A DNA stretch of 64,000 bases from Cynocephalus volans (GCF_027409185.1 NC_084469.1:37699293-37763292), one strand, 5' to 3'. Shown: positions 37,243 to 48,212, counted from the first letter of the stretch. The notes: generated from the sequence alone by a model not told the origin. A program made the numbers and translations.

Positions 37243-37362
37243 AGTGTTTCTCAGCAATAGTGTAGTTGGCGTTGGGTAATTAATTTACTGCTGTGGGGGA
37301 CTATAGGATTGTATGATGTTTCTGTTGTAGGATGTTTACCATTTTCCACCCCACAGCACCTG
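37243..37362 (-). mobile_element. MER20-like hAT relic
   Basis: 'gtgtttctcagcaatagtg', 'gctgtgggggactatagga' and 'tgtaggatgtttaccatt' follow the MER20 reverse complement with gaps. Confidence 0.5.
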
Positions 37363-37533
37363 GTTCACAGCCTGGCACTTAGCCGATGCTTAGATGACTT
37401 GGCCCGATGCTGCAACTCTGTGGGGGACCAGGGGACACTTGGGGAGCTGGTCCAGTGAGAAGATCCACCCATTAACATTTTCAATGAAGTTACTGGGGTT
37501 TGGTTTGTGTGTCTCAGGGAATCCCTTACTCGC

Positions 37534-37996
37534 TGTAGTGGGTTTAATTGTAGCCCCCAAAAGTTATGTCTACTCACAACCTCAGAACGTGACCTTATTT
37601 GAATAAGGTCATTGCAGATATAATTAAGATGAATGTCTTGAAATGAGAACAAACCGGATTAGGGTGGTTCCTAAATCCAATGACTGCTGTCCTTATAAGA
37701 GAAAGGAGAGGGAAATTTGACACACAGAGGGGACGTATATGTGAAGGTAAGGCAGAGATTGAAGCGACGCTTCTACAAGCCAGGGAGTGCCAAGGGTTGC
37801 TGGCAGCCACGGGCAGCGAGGAGACAGGCGTGGCGGGACTCTCCTGCAGAGCCTCTGGAAAGACCCAGCCCTGCTGACGCCTTGATTTTAGACTCCTGGT
37901 CCCCAGAAGTGTGAGAGAATAAACTTCCCTTGTTTTAAGTCACTAAGTTTGAACTAATTTGTTAATCTTTTACAGCAGCCCTAAAAAATTAATGCA
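37534..37996 (+). mobile_element. MLT1A-like solo LTR (ERVL-MaLR)
   Basis: A near full-length LTR: 'cctcagaacgtgaccttat', 'aaggtcattgcagatataat', 'cttctacaagccaggga', 'gtgtgagagaataaacttcc' and an end 'aaaaaattaatgca'. Flanking pentamers 'ctcgc' and 'ctcag' agree at 4 of 5 positions but sit slightly offset, so a 5-bp target duplication is possible. Confidence 0.88.
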
Positions 37997-38094
37997 CTCA
38001 GCTTTCTTTCAGGTCCCCTAGACCCCAGAGGTGGACAAAGACTGAGACCTGAGAGAGAGAGCCTGGGCCTGTAGAGCTCGGGGACACAGAAGAG

Positions 38095-38172
38095 GCCGGG
38101 AGTGCAGGGGGGCTGGGGGCAGGTAGGAGGGCCCCAGGGAGGGCAGGAGGGCAGGAGGACAGGAGGGCAGGG
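38095..38172. repeat. G-rich minisatellite-like tract
   Basis: Repeated 'ggagggcaggagggcagga' units about 8 bp long. Confidence 0.75.
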
Positions 38173-38399
38173 ACTCAGAACTAACCAGGATTTGAATGTC
38201 AGCTCGCCTTCAGGGCAGCAATTTGAGAAGGGCGGATGGGCCCTTCTCTAGAGGCCAAGTTTGGAGTGTCAGGGGCTGATTTAGTGTGTGGAGACTGATT
38301 GACAGTTCTACGCCAGGGCTGGGCGGGCTGCAGGCTGGCGCCAGGAAGGAGCAGTGAGGGGAAAGGACAGCTCCACGCATAACACGAGGCTGAGCAGGA

Positions 38400-38653
38400 G
38401 AGGCAGACACAGAAAGAATGTATGCTGTGTGATCCATTTACATACAATTCAAGAGCATGTAAAACAGTCTGTGCTATGAGAGGTCAGGAGAGTGGCTACT
38501 TTGGCCAGGGTAGTGACTGCAAGGGGGCACGATGGGGACATTTGGGGCCCTGGCGATGACCTGGCAGCTGGTTACATGGGTGTGTGCTAGCGGAGCGGTA
38601 CACTTGTGACATGCATATGTTCTGTGTCAATACAATGCTTAAACAAAGACAAT
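38400..38653 (+). mobile_element. Old L1 3' UTR fragment
   Basis: L1M-like 3' region: 'gtgtgatccatttacatac', 'gagagtggctactttggcc', then 'ggtacacttgtgacatgc'. The younger full-length L1 is inserted directly at its right-hand end. Confidence 0.6.
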
Positions 38654-38654
38654 T

Positions 38655-38668
38655 AAAAGATGTAACTA
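38655..38668 (+). repeat. Left target-site duplication of the full-length L1
   Basis: 'aaaagatgtaacta' here recurs exactly at 45464-45477, directly after the L1 poly(A). Confidence 0.93.
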
Positions 38669-40208
38669 GGGTTTTTCAAGATGGCGGCGGCTGCGGCGGC
38701 TGGCGCAGAGTAGCTGAGGTGGAAAAGGTGGCCACTGGGCCTCAGGCAGCCGGGAAACTTGTGGACCTTCCTCTTGCCATCTCTTAAGGGAGGACCACTG
38801 CTGCTGGCCGGTCGTGGGGGGTGACCGCCACTTTGCCCCCGGCAGGAGAGGCTGCCTCATTTACAGGCAACAGCTTTGAAGTGTGGAGCAGGAAAAGAAC
38901 TGTCTCTTAGCTGCAAAAGCGAGTCTCGAAACAGGGAACACGGCGCCAGGGCTGCTGTGGATGCAGCCAGGATCCCGGAGGCCGGGGCCGCGCTGAAGGC
39001 GGCCAGCTGCCCTATTCAGGATTCGAGGTTTCAGGCCGGCATTAAAGAAGATTCCTGGGAGTGCCCGAGCCGCGCCGCGACTGAACAGCCCGAGGCAGCA
39101 GCGGCCGAGAACTGGGAAGGCAACAAACCAGAGACAGGGTGAGCGCCCAACCTGGCACAGCACTGTGAGTGACCCCTGGCCCAGCTCTGTTCGGGGGGTG
39201 GATGCCCACCCGGCTCCCACCTGCACCACCAGGCCACTCACCACCCGGTGCTGCCTCCATTTTCCCAGGTGCAGGCAGCCCCGCCCAGCTCGGCCATCAC
39301 TGAGCCCTCCCACTTGCTTGGCCTGGCACGGGGCTTTCTGGAGCCTGCGGGCCGGCCTCCTCTCCCACTCCCTCCCCAGTTCTCTGGTGGGGCTGGTGGC
39401 GGGGGGGTCCCCGGCCAGTGTCAGGAGGGCAAGGAAGTACGGCGGGCTGACTGTCACTCCACCACACCCTGGACTCCGGCCCCAGGTAAACTCCCTGTTA
39501 TTGGGAGGCAGATACCATCTCTGCGGCCGCCAGTTTGGAAAAAAGCCTAACGAATTTCAGGTTGGGAATAGTGTGGTAGGAGAGTTCCCAGGTCTGCTTG
39601 AACCTGCCGGAGACCAGGCTGCAGGCGGGCGCTAGACTCAGATTATACTGGGAGGATACAAAGGTGAACAAGACCCGAGAAAGATCTACATAGTGCTACA
39701 AAGGCACCCAGAGAGACCGGTCGTCTGTGCCTAGCAGAAACCTGGTAGACTTCCTGGGCGAGGTGGTGCTGAGCAGGGTCTTGAAGGCCCAGCTCATAGA
39801 CGAGGGGTGCAGAAGACACACCCCAGCCCAGCACAGTGCGCACAGAGTGGGGAGACGTGCGGCCAGGGAGGGGGAGACTCGACAGAAACCACACACCCGG
39901 TGGGGTCGCCACTGCACGATCTAACAGTCTGGGCCAGAGCACACAGAACAGGGAGAAGTCCTGCACAGGAAGTGAAAGCTCAACAGAGATCACACACCCT
40001 GTGGTACGTGATCCACCAGCCCAGCAGAGTCCAAGCTGACCAGAAAGGTGGCTCCGCGGAGAAGCCCAAGACCCGAGGCAACCACACACACAAGGCACTA
40101 GAGGCCAACTGAGCAGTCACGAAGGGAGCCATACGAAATTGGCAACCACAGCAACATCCTAGTTAGTCATTAGTCTCAAACCGGTGGACTGTGAAACCCC
40201 CTGCCACA
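38669..40208 (+). promoter_or_regulatory. L1 5' UTR and internal promoter
   Basis: GC-rich and CpG-rich in its first 900 bp. 'aagatggcggc' at 38678-38688, 10 bp from the element's 5' end, equals the YY1 binding consensus in the same strand and near-terminal position as the YY1 site that positions transcription starts in human L1. In-frame stops show it is noncoding on the sense strand. Two longer antisense open frames (38861-39457 and 39643-40098) begin at GTG, not ATG. Confidence 0.8.
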
Positions 40209-41189
40209 ATGAATAAACACCAAAAAAAAGATATCAGAAATACAAAAAATCAAGAAAGTACACCACCAAAAGTTAATAAATCTCAAACTCTAGATCCTAT
40301 AGAACCAGAAGCCCTTGAAATAACTGATAAGGAATTTCGAGTGATAATTCTAAGGAAACTGAATGAGATACAAGAAAACTCAGCTAGACATCATGATGAA
40401 ATGAGAAAAAGTATACAGGATCTGAAAGAGGAAATGTACAAGGAAATCAATGTCCTGAAAAAAAATGTAGCAGAACTTGCTGAACTGAAGAAGTTATTCA
40501 GCGAAATAAAAAACACAACAGAGAGTTTAACCAGCAGGCTTGTCGAAGTTGAAGAGAGAACCTCTGAACTTGAAGATGGGCTGTTTGAAATAACACAAGC
40601 AGACAAAAAGAAAGAAAAAAGAATCAAGGACATTGAAGAAAATCTGAGAGAGATATCAGACAACCTCAAGCACTCAAATATCCGAGTCATGGGTATTCCA
40701 GAAGGGGAGGAAAATGGAGATTCCATTGAAAACATATTCAACAAAATAGTGGCAGAAAACTTCCCAGGTATAGGAAAAATCACAGATCTTCAGATCCAGG
40801 AAGCTCAATGATCTCCAAATGTATTCAACCCAAAAAGACCTTCTCCAAGAAATGTCATAGTCAAATTGGCATAACTCAGAGACAAAGAGAGAATCTTAAA
40901 AGCTGCAAGAGAGAAGCGTCAAATCACCTATAAGGGAGCCCCAATCAGGTTAACATCAGACTTTTCATCACAAACCCTAAAAGCTAGAAAGGAATGGGAT
41001 GATATTTTCAAAATACTAAAAGACAAAGATTGCCAGCCAAGAATACTCTACCCTGCAAGGCTATCCTTCCGAAATGAGGAGCAAATAGTATATTTCTCAG
41101 ACAAACAAAAACTGCGGGAGTTCACTACCACAAGACCACCCTTACAAGAAATCCTCAAGGGAGTACTGGGTTTGGTTCCTGAAAAATAA
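40209..41189 (+). pseudogene. L1 ORF1 (RNA-binding chaperone), two in-frame stops
   Basis: The reading frame has ATG at 40209 and a natural-looking TAA at 41187-41189, 327 codons including stops, close to other mammalian ORF1p. Premature stops occur at codon 201 (TGA, 40809-40811) and codon 222 (TAA, 40872-40874), with no frameshift. The N-terminal part is charged with heptad-like coiled-coil sequence (about residues 50-155). The RNA-recognition domain begins near 'NIRVMGIPEG' (about 157-166) and is cut by both stops. The C-terminal nucleic-acid-binding domain after the stops is otherwise well preserved ('KEWDDIFKILKDKDCQPRI', 'LSFRNE'). The first stop sits where a CGA-to-TGA (CpG) change would be typical. 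In the family, ORF1p trimerises and coats L1 RNA. This copy would make only a truncated product. Confidence 0.93.
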
Positions 41190-41376
41190 CTACCACTGCC
41201 ATAAAAACCCAAGAAAAATCTAAACCCACTAGTATAATAAAAATGGCATTCATGAAGAGAAAACAAGCTAACAAAAACACTATCTACAACCTAAGGAACC
41301 AACAAACACAGAAACCAAACAGTAAATCAGAAAGCAAGGAACAAAAGACACCTAAGACAACCAAACAACCAATAAA

Positions 41377-44300
41377 ATGCTAGGAATAAATCAACACCTT
41401 TCAATAACAACTCTTAATGTAAAAGGCTTAAATTCCCCAATTAAAAGACACAGACTGGCTGACTGGATCAAAAAGCAGGAGCCAACTATATGCTGCCTAC
41501 AAGAGACCCACCTCACCCATAAAGATTCACACAGACTAAGAGTGAAAGGATGGAAAAAGATTTACCATGCAAACAGAAAAGAAAAACGAGCTGGAGTAGC
41601 TATTCTTATATCTGACAAAATAGACTTTAAACTAAAAACCATAAAAAGAGACAATGAGGGACACTACTTAATGATAAAAGGTCTGATACATCAAGAAGAC
41701 ATAACAATCATAAATATGTATGCACCTAATGTTGGAGCAGACAGATTTATAAAACAAACTCTATTAGACCTAAAGAAGGAAATAGACACTAATACCATAA
41801 TAGCAGAGGACCTGAACACCGCACTGTCAATATTAGACAGATCATCTAGGCAAAGAATCAGTAGAGAAACACAAGATCTAAACAAGACTCTAGACCAATT
41901 GGAATTGACAGATATCTACAGAACATTCCACCCAACAACCTCAGAATATTCATTCTTCTCATCAGCACATGGATCATTCTCCAGGATAGATCACATATTA
42001 GGTCACAAATCAAGTCTCAATAAATTCAAAACAATTGCAATTATCCCATGTATCTTCTCAGACCACAATGGATTAAAACTAGAAATTAATAACAAACGAA
42101 ACTCTGGAAACTATACAAACACATGGAAATTAAACAGCATTCTACTTAATGACATATGGGTCCAAGAAGAAATCAAGCAGGAAATCAAAAAATTTATTGA
42201 AACTAATGAAAATAATGATACATCATACCAAAACCTGTGGGATACTGCAAAAGCAGTATTGAGGGGAAAATTTATTGCATTAAACGCTCACTTCAGAAGA
42301 ATAGAAAGATGGCAAGTGAACAACCTAACACTTCACCTTAAAGAATTAGAAAAACAAGAACAATCCAAACCTAAAGTTAGCAGACGGAAAGAAATCATTA
42401 AGATCAGAGCAGAACTGAATGAAATTGAAAACCAAAAAACAATTCAAAAGATCAACGAATCAAAAAGTTGGTTTTTTGAAAAGATAAATAAAATTGACAA
42501 ACCATTAGCATGGCTAACAAAAAAAAGAAGAGAGAAGACTCAAATAACAAAAATTAGAAATGAAAAAGGCGATATTACAACTGATTCATCTGAAATACAA
42601 GGAATCATTCGAGACTACTATAAACAACTATATGCCATCAAATTTGAAAATCTGGAGGAAATGGATAAATTTCTGGACACACACAAGCTCCCAAAACTGA
42701 ACCGTGAAGACGTAGAAAGTTTGAACCGACCAATAACAATAAAGGAGATTGAAGCTGTTATCAGAAGACTCCCAACAAAGAAAAGCCCAGGACCAGATGG
42801 ATTCACAGCAGAATTGTACCAAACATTCAAAGAGGAATTGACACCGATTCTTTTCAAACTATTCCAAAAGATTGAAACGGACGCAAATCTCCCAAACTCA
42901 TTCTATGAAGCAAACATCATCCTGATACCAAAACCAGGTAAAGATATAACCAAAAAAGAAAACTACAGGCCAATATCCTTGATGAATATAGATGCAAAAA
43001 TCCTCACTAAAATACTAGCAAACAGAATACAGCAACACATACGAAAAATTATTCATCACGATCAAGTGGGATTCATCCCAGGGATGCAAGGTTGGTTCAA
43101 CATATGCAAATCAATAAATGTGATACACCATATTAATAAACTCAAACACAAGGACCATATGATCATATCTATAGATGCTGAAAAAGCATTTGATAAAGCT
43201 CAGCACTCATTCATGACAAAGACCCTCTATAAGTTAGGTATAGAGGGAAAGTATCTCAACATAATTAAAGCCATATATGCCAAACCTACAGCCAATATCA
43301 TCCTGAATGGGGAAAAGCTGAAAGCTTTTCCTTTAAGAACAGGAACTAGACAAGGATGCCCACTCTCACCACTCCTATTCAACAAAGTGTTGGAAGTACT
43401 AGCCAGAGCAATCAGAGAAGAGAAGGAAATAAAGGGCATCCAGATTGGAAAAGATGAAGTCAAACTGTCCCTGTTTGCAGATGACATGATCCTATATATC
43501 GAACAGCCTAAAACCTCTACAAAAAAACTGTTGGAATTGATAAATGATTTCAGCACAGTAGCAGGATACAAAATCAACACACAAAAATCAGTAGCATTTC
43601 TTTTCTCCAATAGTGAACATGCAGAAAGAGAAATCAAGAAAGCCTGCCCATTTACAATAGCCACCAAAAAAATAAAATACTTAGGAATTGAGTTAACCAA
43701 GGAGGTGAAAAATCTCTATAATGAGAACTACAAACCTCTGCTGAGAGAAATTAGAGAGGATACAAGAAGATGGAAAGATATCCCATGCTCTTGGATTGGA
43801 AGAATCAACATAGTGAAAATGTCCATACTACCCAAAGTGATATACAAATTCAATGCAATCCCCATCAAAATTCCAAAGACATTTTTCTCAGAAATGGAAA
43901 AAACTATCCAGACATTTATATGGAACAATAAAAGACCACGCATAGCCAAAGCAATGCTGAGCAAAAAAAATAAAGCTGGAGGCATAACACTACCTGACTT
44001 TAAGCTATACTACAAAGCTATAATAACCAAAACAGTATGGTACTGGCATAAAAACAGACACACTGACCAATGGAATAGAATGGAGAATCCAGAAATCCAC
44101 CCACACACTTACTGCCAGCTGATCTTTGACAAAGGCACCAAGCCTATTCACTGGCGAAGGGACTACCTCTTCAGCAAATGGTGCTGGGATAACTGGATAT
44201 CCATATGCAGGAGAATGAAACTAGATCCATACCTCTCGCCGTATACTAAAATCAACTCAAAATGGATTAAGGATTTAAATATACACCCTGAAACAATAAA

Positions 44301-45204
44301 ACTTCTTAAAGAAAACATAGGAGAAACACTTCAGGAAATAGGACTGGGCACAGACTTCATGAATACGACCCCAAAAGCACGGGCAACCAAAGGAAAAATA
44401 AACAAATGGGATTATTTCAAACTAAAAAGCTTCTGCACAGCAAAAGAAACAATTAACAGAGTTAAAAGACAACCAACAGAGTGGGAGAAAATATTTGCAA
44501 AATATACATCTGACAAAAGATTAATATCCAGAATATATAAGGAACTCAAACAACTTTACAAGAAGAAAACAAGCAACCCAATTAAAAAATGGGCAAAAGA
44601 GCTAAGTAGGCATTTCTCTAAGGAAGATATCCAAATGGCCAACAGACATATGAAAAAATGCTCCACATCACTCAGCATCCGGGAAATGCAAATCAAAACC
44701 ACATTGAGATACCATCTAACCCCAGTTAGGATGGCTAAAATCCAAAAGACTCTGAACGATAAATGCTGGCGAGGTTGCAGAGAAAAAGGAACTCTCATAC
44801 ATTGTTGTTGGGACTGCAAAATGGAGCAGCCTCTATGGAAAATGGTATGGAGGTTCCTCAAACAATTGCAGATAGATCTACCATACGACCCAGCTATCCC
44901 ACTGTTGGGAATATACCCAGAGGAATGGAAATCATCAAGTCGAAGGGATACCTGTTCCCCAATGTTCATCACAGCACTCTTTACAATAGCCAAGAGTTGG
45001 AACCAGCCCAACTGTCCATCATCAGATGAGTGGATACGGAAAATGTGGTACATCTACACAATGGAATACTACTCAGCTATAAAAACGAATGAAATACTGC
45101 CATTTGCAACAACATGGATAGACCTTGAGAGAATTATATTAAGTGAAACAAGTCAGGCACAGAAAGAGAAATACCACATGTTCTCACTTATTGGAGGGAG
45201 CTAA
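41377..45204 (+). CDS. L1 ORF2 endonuclease and reverse transcriptase, intact
   Basis: An uninterrupted 1275-codon frame, the same length as human L1 ORF2p. It nicks target DNA and reverse-transcribes L1 RNA in the nucleus (target-primed reverse transcription). The apurinic-type endonuclease domain (1-239) keeps N14, E43, Y115, D145, N147, D205, S228, D229 and H230; position 192 is Ser rather than Thr. The usual G-D-F-N around D145 reads E-D-L-N here. The reverse transcriptase keeps D600 in '[12 protein letters not shown]' and 'FADD' with D702 and D703. The C-terminal Cys motif C-X3-C-X7-H-X4-C is complete (C1130, C1134, H1142, C1147). It starts at ATG 41377, 187 bp after ORF1. Catalytic competence is untested; the substitutions near D145 and K670 after 'LLFN' deserve care. 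Confidence 0.95.
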   Translation: MLGINQHLSITTLNVKGLNSPIKRHRLADWIKKQEPTICCLQETHLTHKDSHRLRVKGWKKIYHANRKEKRAGVAILISDKIDFKLKTIKRDNEGHYLMIKGLIHQEDITIINMYAPNVGADRFIKQTLLDLKKEIDTNTIIAEDLNTALSILDRSSRQRISRETQDLNKTLDQLELTDIYRTFHPTTSEYSFFSSAHGSFSRIDHILGHKSSLNKFKTIAIIPCIFSDHNGLKLEINNKRNSGNYTNTWKLNSILLNDIWVQEEIKQEIKKFIETNENNDTSYQNLWDTAKAVLRGKFIALNAHFRRIERWQVNNLTLHLKELEKQEQSKPKVSRRKEIIKIRAELNEIENQKTIQKINESKSWFFEKINKIDKPLAWLTKKRREKTQITKIRNEKGDITTDSSEIQGIIRDYYKQLYAIKFENLEEMDKFLDTHKLPKLNREDVESLNRPITIKEIEAVIRRLPTKKSPGPDGFTAELYQTFKEELTPILFKLFQKIETDANLPNSFYEANIILIPKPGKDITKKENYRPISLMNIDAKILTKILANRIQQHIRKIIHHDQVGFIPGMQGWFNICKSINVIHHINKLKHKDHMIISIDAEKAFDKAQHSFMTKTLYKLGIEGKYLNIIKAIYAKPTANIILNGEKLKAFPLRTGTRQGCPLSPLLFNKVLEVLARAIREEKEIKGIQIGKDEVKLSLFADDMILYIEQPKTSTKKLLELINDFSTVAGYKINTQKSVAFLFSNSEHAEREIKKACPFTIATKKIKYLGIELTKEVKNLYNENYKPLLREIREDTRRWKDIPCSWIGRINIVKMSILPKVIYKFNAIPIKIPKTFFSEMEKTIQTFIWNNKRPRIAKAMLSKKNKAGGITLPDFKLYYKAIITKTVWYWHKNRHTDQWNRMENPEIHPHTYCQLIFDKGTKPIHWRRDYLFSKWCWDNWISICRRMKLDPYLSPYTKINSKWIKDLNIHPETIKLLKENIGETLQEIGLGTDFMNTTPKARATKGKINKWDYFKLKSFCTAKETINRVKRQPTEWEKIFAKYTSDKRLISRIYKELKQLYKKKTSNPIKKWAKELSRHFSKEDIQMANRHMKKCSTSLSIREMQIKTTLRYHLTPVRMAKIQKTLNDKCWRGCREKGTLIHCCWDCKMEQPLWKMVWRFLKQLQIDLPYDPAIPLLGIYPEEWKSSSRRDTCSPMFITALFTIAKSWNQPNCPSSDEWIRKMWYIYTMEYYSAIKTNEILPFATTWIDLERIILSETSQAQKEKYHMFSLIGGS

Positions 45205-45218
45205 AAATTAATATATAA

Positions 45219-45260
<42 letters not shown>

Positions 45261-45463
45261 ACACAGACACACACACACACACACACACAGACACACCGGG
45301 GGTGGGGAATAAGATATAACAAGCACAATTATTTGAAGTTGATAGACAAGCAAACAGAAAGGACATTGTTGGGGGGGAGGGGGGAGGGAGAAGGGAGGGA
45401 GGTTTTGGTGATGGGGAGCAATAATCAGCCACAATGTATATCGACAAAATAAAAAAAAAAAAA
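45205..45463 (+). other. L1 3' UTR with CA repeat, G-rich tract and poly(A)
   Basis: A (CA)n microsatellite fills about 45222-45297. A polypurine G-run tract ('gggggggaggggggaggg') lies at about 45371-45404, the G-rich feature typical of mammalian L1 3' UTRs. An AATAAA overlaps the start of the poly(A) at about 45448. Confidence 0.9.
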
Positions 45464-45477
45464 AAAAGATGTAACTA
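45464..45477 (+). repeat. Right target-site duplication of the full-length L1
   Basis: An exact repeat of 38655-38668, immediately after the A tail. Confidence 0.93.
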
Positions 45478-46268
45478 AATGCGATCTGTTCCTTTCTTTG
45501 GATTCTAACGGAAACAAATCAATTGTACAAAGACATTTGGATAATAAGGAATATTTGAACATAGACTGGGTAAGTTTGGCCTCAGTGAGAGCCACAGTCC
45601 TTCCCCTTCCCTCTTTCCCACACACAGGGCATCCCTAGAGATCTGGGTTCTCCCATGCCTCAGCCGCACGGCTTTACCTCCTTAGTGCCTGACCTTCAAG
45701 GTCAAATCAGCCGCACACACCCTCAGCGCCAAGAGGGTGAGGAGGGGACCTCTCCTGAAAGGGGCATGCACAGCAAAGTCGGTTTCTATCTACTATTTAG
45801 GTGGACTCTTCCATTGTACTGCAATTTAAATTCATTTATTTAACTAAAAATATTTATCCAGGGCCTTTTATGTGCCAAACACAGAGCCGGGCACTGGGAT
45901 GCCAAGGTGGAGAGGACACAATGTCAGATCTCTGGGGCTTAGGGGCGAGTGGGGAAGATGGACGAGGACACAGACGTTGTTCACGTGGAGCGGTGGATGC
46001 TGCCGTGAGGCTCGGCACAGAACGCGACAGAAGCACAGAGCAGCCACGAACCCAGGCCTGGGGACCTCGGGAAGCCTTTGGGAAGAGATAAGTTCTTGGA
46101 GGAAAGCTAAGGATTAGCAGGAATTAGGCAGTGGTGGGTGAGGGGAGAGACTTCTAGACAGAGGGACTAGTGAGGGTGTGACTTATCAGGGACAGTGTAC
46201 GGAGGTCGCCTTTGCTGTAGACTAGAGCACTTGTTGAGTGTTGTGTGGTGAGTGTTGAAAGATGAGGT
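45478..46268. other. Intergenic or intronic, partly old repeat
   Basis: About 45838-46170 looks like an ancient interspersed repeat ('ccttttatgtgccaaacaca', 'gccgggcactgggatgcc') whose family I cannot name. No gene recognised. Confidence 0.4.
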
Positions 46269-46440
46269 TTTTTTTTTTTTTACTGAAACATAGTTGATTG
46301 TACATATCTGTGGGGTACAGCGTTGACTATCAACACCTGTGCGCAATGTGATGCTCAAATCAGGATAAATAGTGTATTCGGTATTATACAATGTAATTGT
46401 TTTTTGTGGCATGAGGGCACTTATTTTTCAAGGATTAAGG
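46269..46440 (-). mobile_element. L1 3'-end fragment (copy 1)
   Basis: A T run followed by 'catagttgattgtacatatc' and 'gtggggtacagcgttgac', the antisense of an L1 3' UTR. Near-identical in order to the next entry, and from a different subfamily than the full-length L1. Confidence 0.75.
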
Positions 46441-46669
46441 AGATTACTTTGCACCTTTTCAACTCCAGATCGATATGAAATCTATAATACGAATCTGGCT
46501 TAGAAATTGCAAACACGTATAGATTTCTGTTTTAAAAGACAGTCACAGATCAAATAACAAATCAACCGTAATATTTGCTCCTTAAATCACACAGATGGGG
46601 TTCATATTTCTTATATAGAAAAATAATCCTCTAAAAATATAGAATAAAAATAAGAACTCTATTCTGAAT

Positions 46670-46688
46670 ATATATATATATATATATT
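46670..46688. repeat. (TA)n microsatellite
   Basis: An uninterrupted alternating TA run. Confidence 0.9.
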
Positions 46689-46725
46689 GGTTTTTTGTAT
46701 TACTGGGCAGTTTTTTTCCTGTTCT

Positions 46726-46900
46726 TTTTTTTATTGTAACATAGTTGATTGTACATATCTGTGGTGTACAGAGCTGAATATCAATGCCTGTGTGCACTAT
46801 GTAATGCTCAAGTCAGGATAATCAGTGTATTCAACATTATACAATGTAATCGTTTTTCATGCCCCTTTACCAATTCCTCCCTTACCCCCCTGGAAGATGA
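46726..46900 (-). mobile_element. L1 3'-end fragment (copy 2)
   Basis: Repeats the 46269-46440 sequence, with 'catagttgattgtacatatc', 'tatacaatgtaatcg' and an A tail on the minus strand. It extends further into 'cccctttaccaattcctcc'. Confidence 0.75.
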
Positions 46901-46940
46901 GTTTGGAAACAGAGGTAGGAGTCAGATCATATATATAGAC

Positions 46941-47240
46941 CAGGGGTAGTAGCCCACCACATTCTTGTATGGCCTGAATAATTCTTTTAAAAGGCATTTT
47001 AAATCATTGAAAAAATCAAGAAAAAGAATAATATTTTGTAATACGCTAAAATTATAAGAAATTTAAATGTTAGTGTCCTTAATAAAGATTTTCTGGGACA
47101 CTGCTAAACTCATTCATTTATGTGTTATCTATAGCTGCTTTTGCACTATAGTTGTGGTAGTTTTGACAGAGACCTTACAGCCTGCAAAGCTTAAAATATT
47201 CACTACTGGGTGCTTCACTGAAGAAGTTTGCTGACCTCTG
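46941..47240 (+). mobile_element. hAT-Charlie family DNA transposon
   Basis: It begins 'caggggtagtagccca' and ends 'gtttgctgacctctg', inverted hAT ends. The interior includes 'cttttaaaaggcattttaaa' and 'cctgcaaagcttaaaata'. About 300 bp and noncoding. Confidence 0.7.
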
Positions 47241-47625
47241 GTAGAGGGTATTGGGTGCCATGGTAAAGAGAGGGCCGTGGCAATGTAATGGAGGTTCAAG
47301 TAAGAGGAGTAATGTGGTCTCATTTTCACATTAGGTAAACCACCCCAGCTGTAGGGTGGAGAATGGATAAAGAAAGCCAAGACTGGAAGGGACAGAGAGC
47401 AGTGGAGAGGCTGCTGCAGCAGCTCGGGTGAGGGACAAGGGTGGCCTGGCGTTTGGCTGCAGCAGTGGAGATCGAAGGAAGTACACAGGTTGGAGGTTTG
47501 TTAAGCAGGAGGTGGAGATGGCAGGGCTTGGTTGGAAGGAAGACTTGAGCCCAAGGGCAAAGTCCTTTAAAAAAATTAGGGTTTAGCTGGATTATTGTAG
47601 TTAATGGAGACAGGTGGAATAGGGA
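47241..47625. other. Intergenic or intronic, possible old repeat
   Basis: Purine-rich sequence with an ancient-repeat look, family not named. No gene. Confidence 0.35.
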
Positions 47626-47813
47626 TAGTATTGCCAGATAAAATAAAGGCACCCAGTAAAATTTGAATTGAGAGAAACAACAAATAATGTTTTTGGTACA
47701 AGCATGTTCCAAATATTTCATGGGTTCCTTATACTAAAAAAGTATTTATTGTTTTTCTGAACTCAAATTTAAGTAGGTAGCCTCTATCTTTATCTGCTAA
47801 ATCTGGCAACCCT
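47626..47813. mobile_element. Palindromic nonautonomous DNA transposon (copy 1 of 2)
   Basis: The ends are inverted: 'attgccagataaaataaagg' at the left against 'ttatctgctaaatctggcaa' at the right. The interior continues the inversion ('ttgaattgagagaaacaac' against 'gtttttctgaactcaaattt'). The same family recurs at 52977-53168. Confidence 0.65.
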
Positions 47814-48197
47814 ACAGACCTGCCTGGGTTTTCAAAGGAGCAAAGATTTTTCTGAGGGTTGAGCAGCAGGGCCTGGAAGAACATCAGGGAGTCGGGAGGG
47901 TTTGTGAGTGGAGGAGAATTAGTGGCATCTTCCTGGGAAGGCTCTGGGGGATGGACATCTGTGGCAGAGAGCTGCACTGTTAGGAGATACTCAGATTTAA
48001 TTCCCGTCAAAGGAAGGAGTAAACAATCACGGAGAGGTTGAGGACATGGGGAGACTGGATTGTGCAGGACCTTGAGGTCCAGAAGGCACGGGAGAAAGGT
48101 GTTGGAAGGAGGGAACAGTGGGATCGGTGGTACAGGAGCATCTAGGGAAAATCTCGAGAGCCTCTGACATCACCGGGAAACAGATACGATCAATGGA
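47814..48197. other. Intergenic or intronic, nothing recognised
   Basis: No gene or classifiable repeat. Confidence 0.35.
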
Positions 48198-48212
48198 TGG
48201 ACCATTGTTCTT

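Larger units (their letters stand above)
38669..45463 (+). mobile_element. Full-length LINE-1 retrotransposon
   Basis: A complete non-LTR retrotransposon of about 6.8 kb: 5' UTR 38669-40208, ORF1 40209-41189 (interrupted), inter-ORF spacer 41190-41376, ORF2 41377-45204 (open) and 3' UTR 45205 to the poly(A) at about 45451-45467. It is flanked by an exact 14-bp target duplication whose boundary with the A tail is ambiguous by a few bases. Complete length, an intact long ORF2 and a perfect duplication all point to a recent insertion. It lies on the strand opposite PIRT. Confidence 0.97.

Noticed and set aside
41377-45204. ORF2 as a host gene
   Set aside because: Endonuclease, FADD reverse transcriptase and Cys motif are standard L1, and the frame lies inside a complete element with target duplications.
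45222-45297. CRISPR-like or satellite array
   Set aside because: A simple CA microsatellite, with no spacers or longer repeat units.
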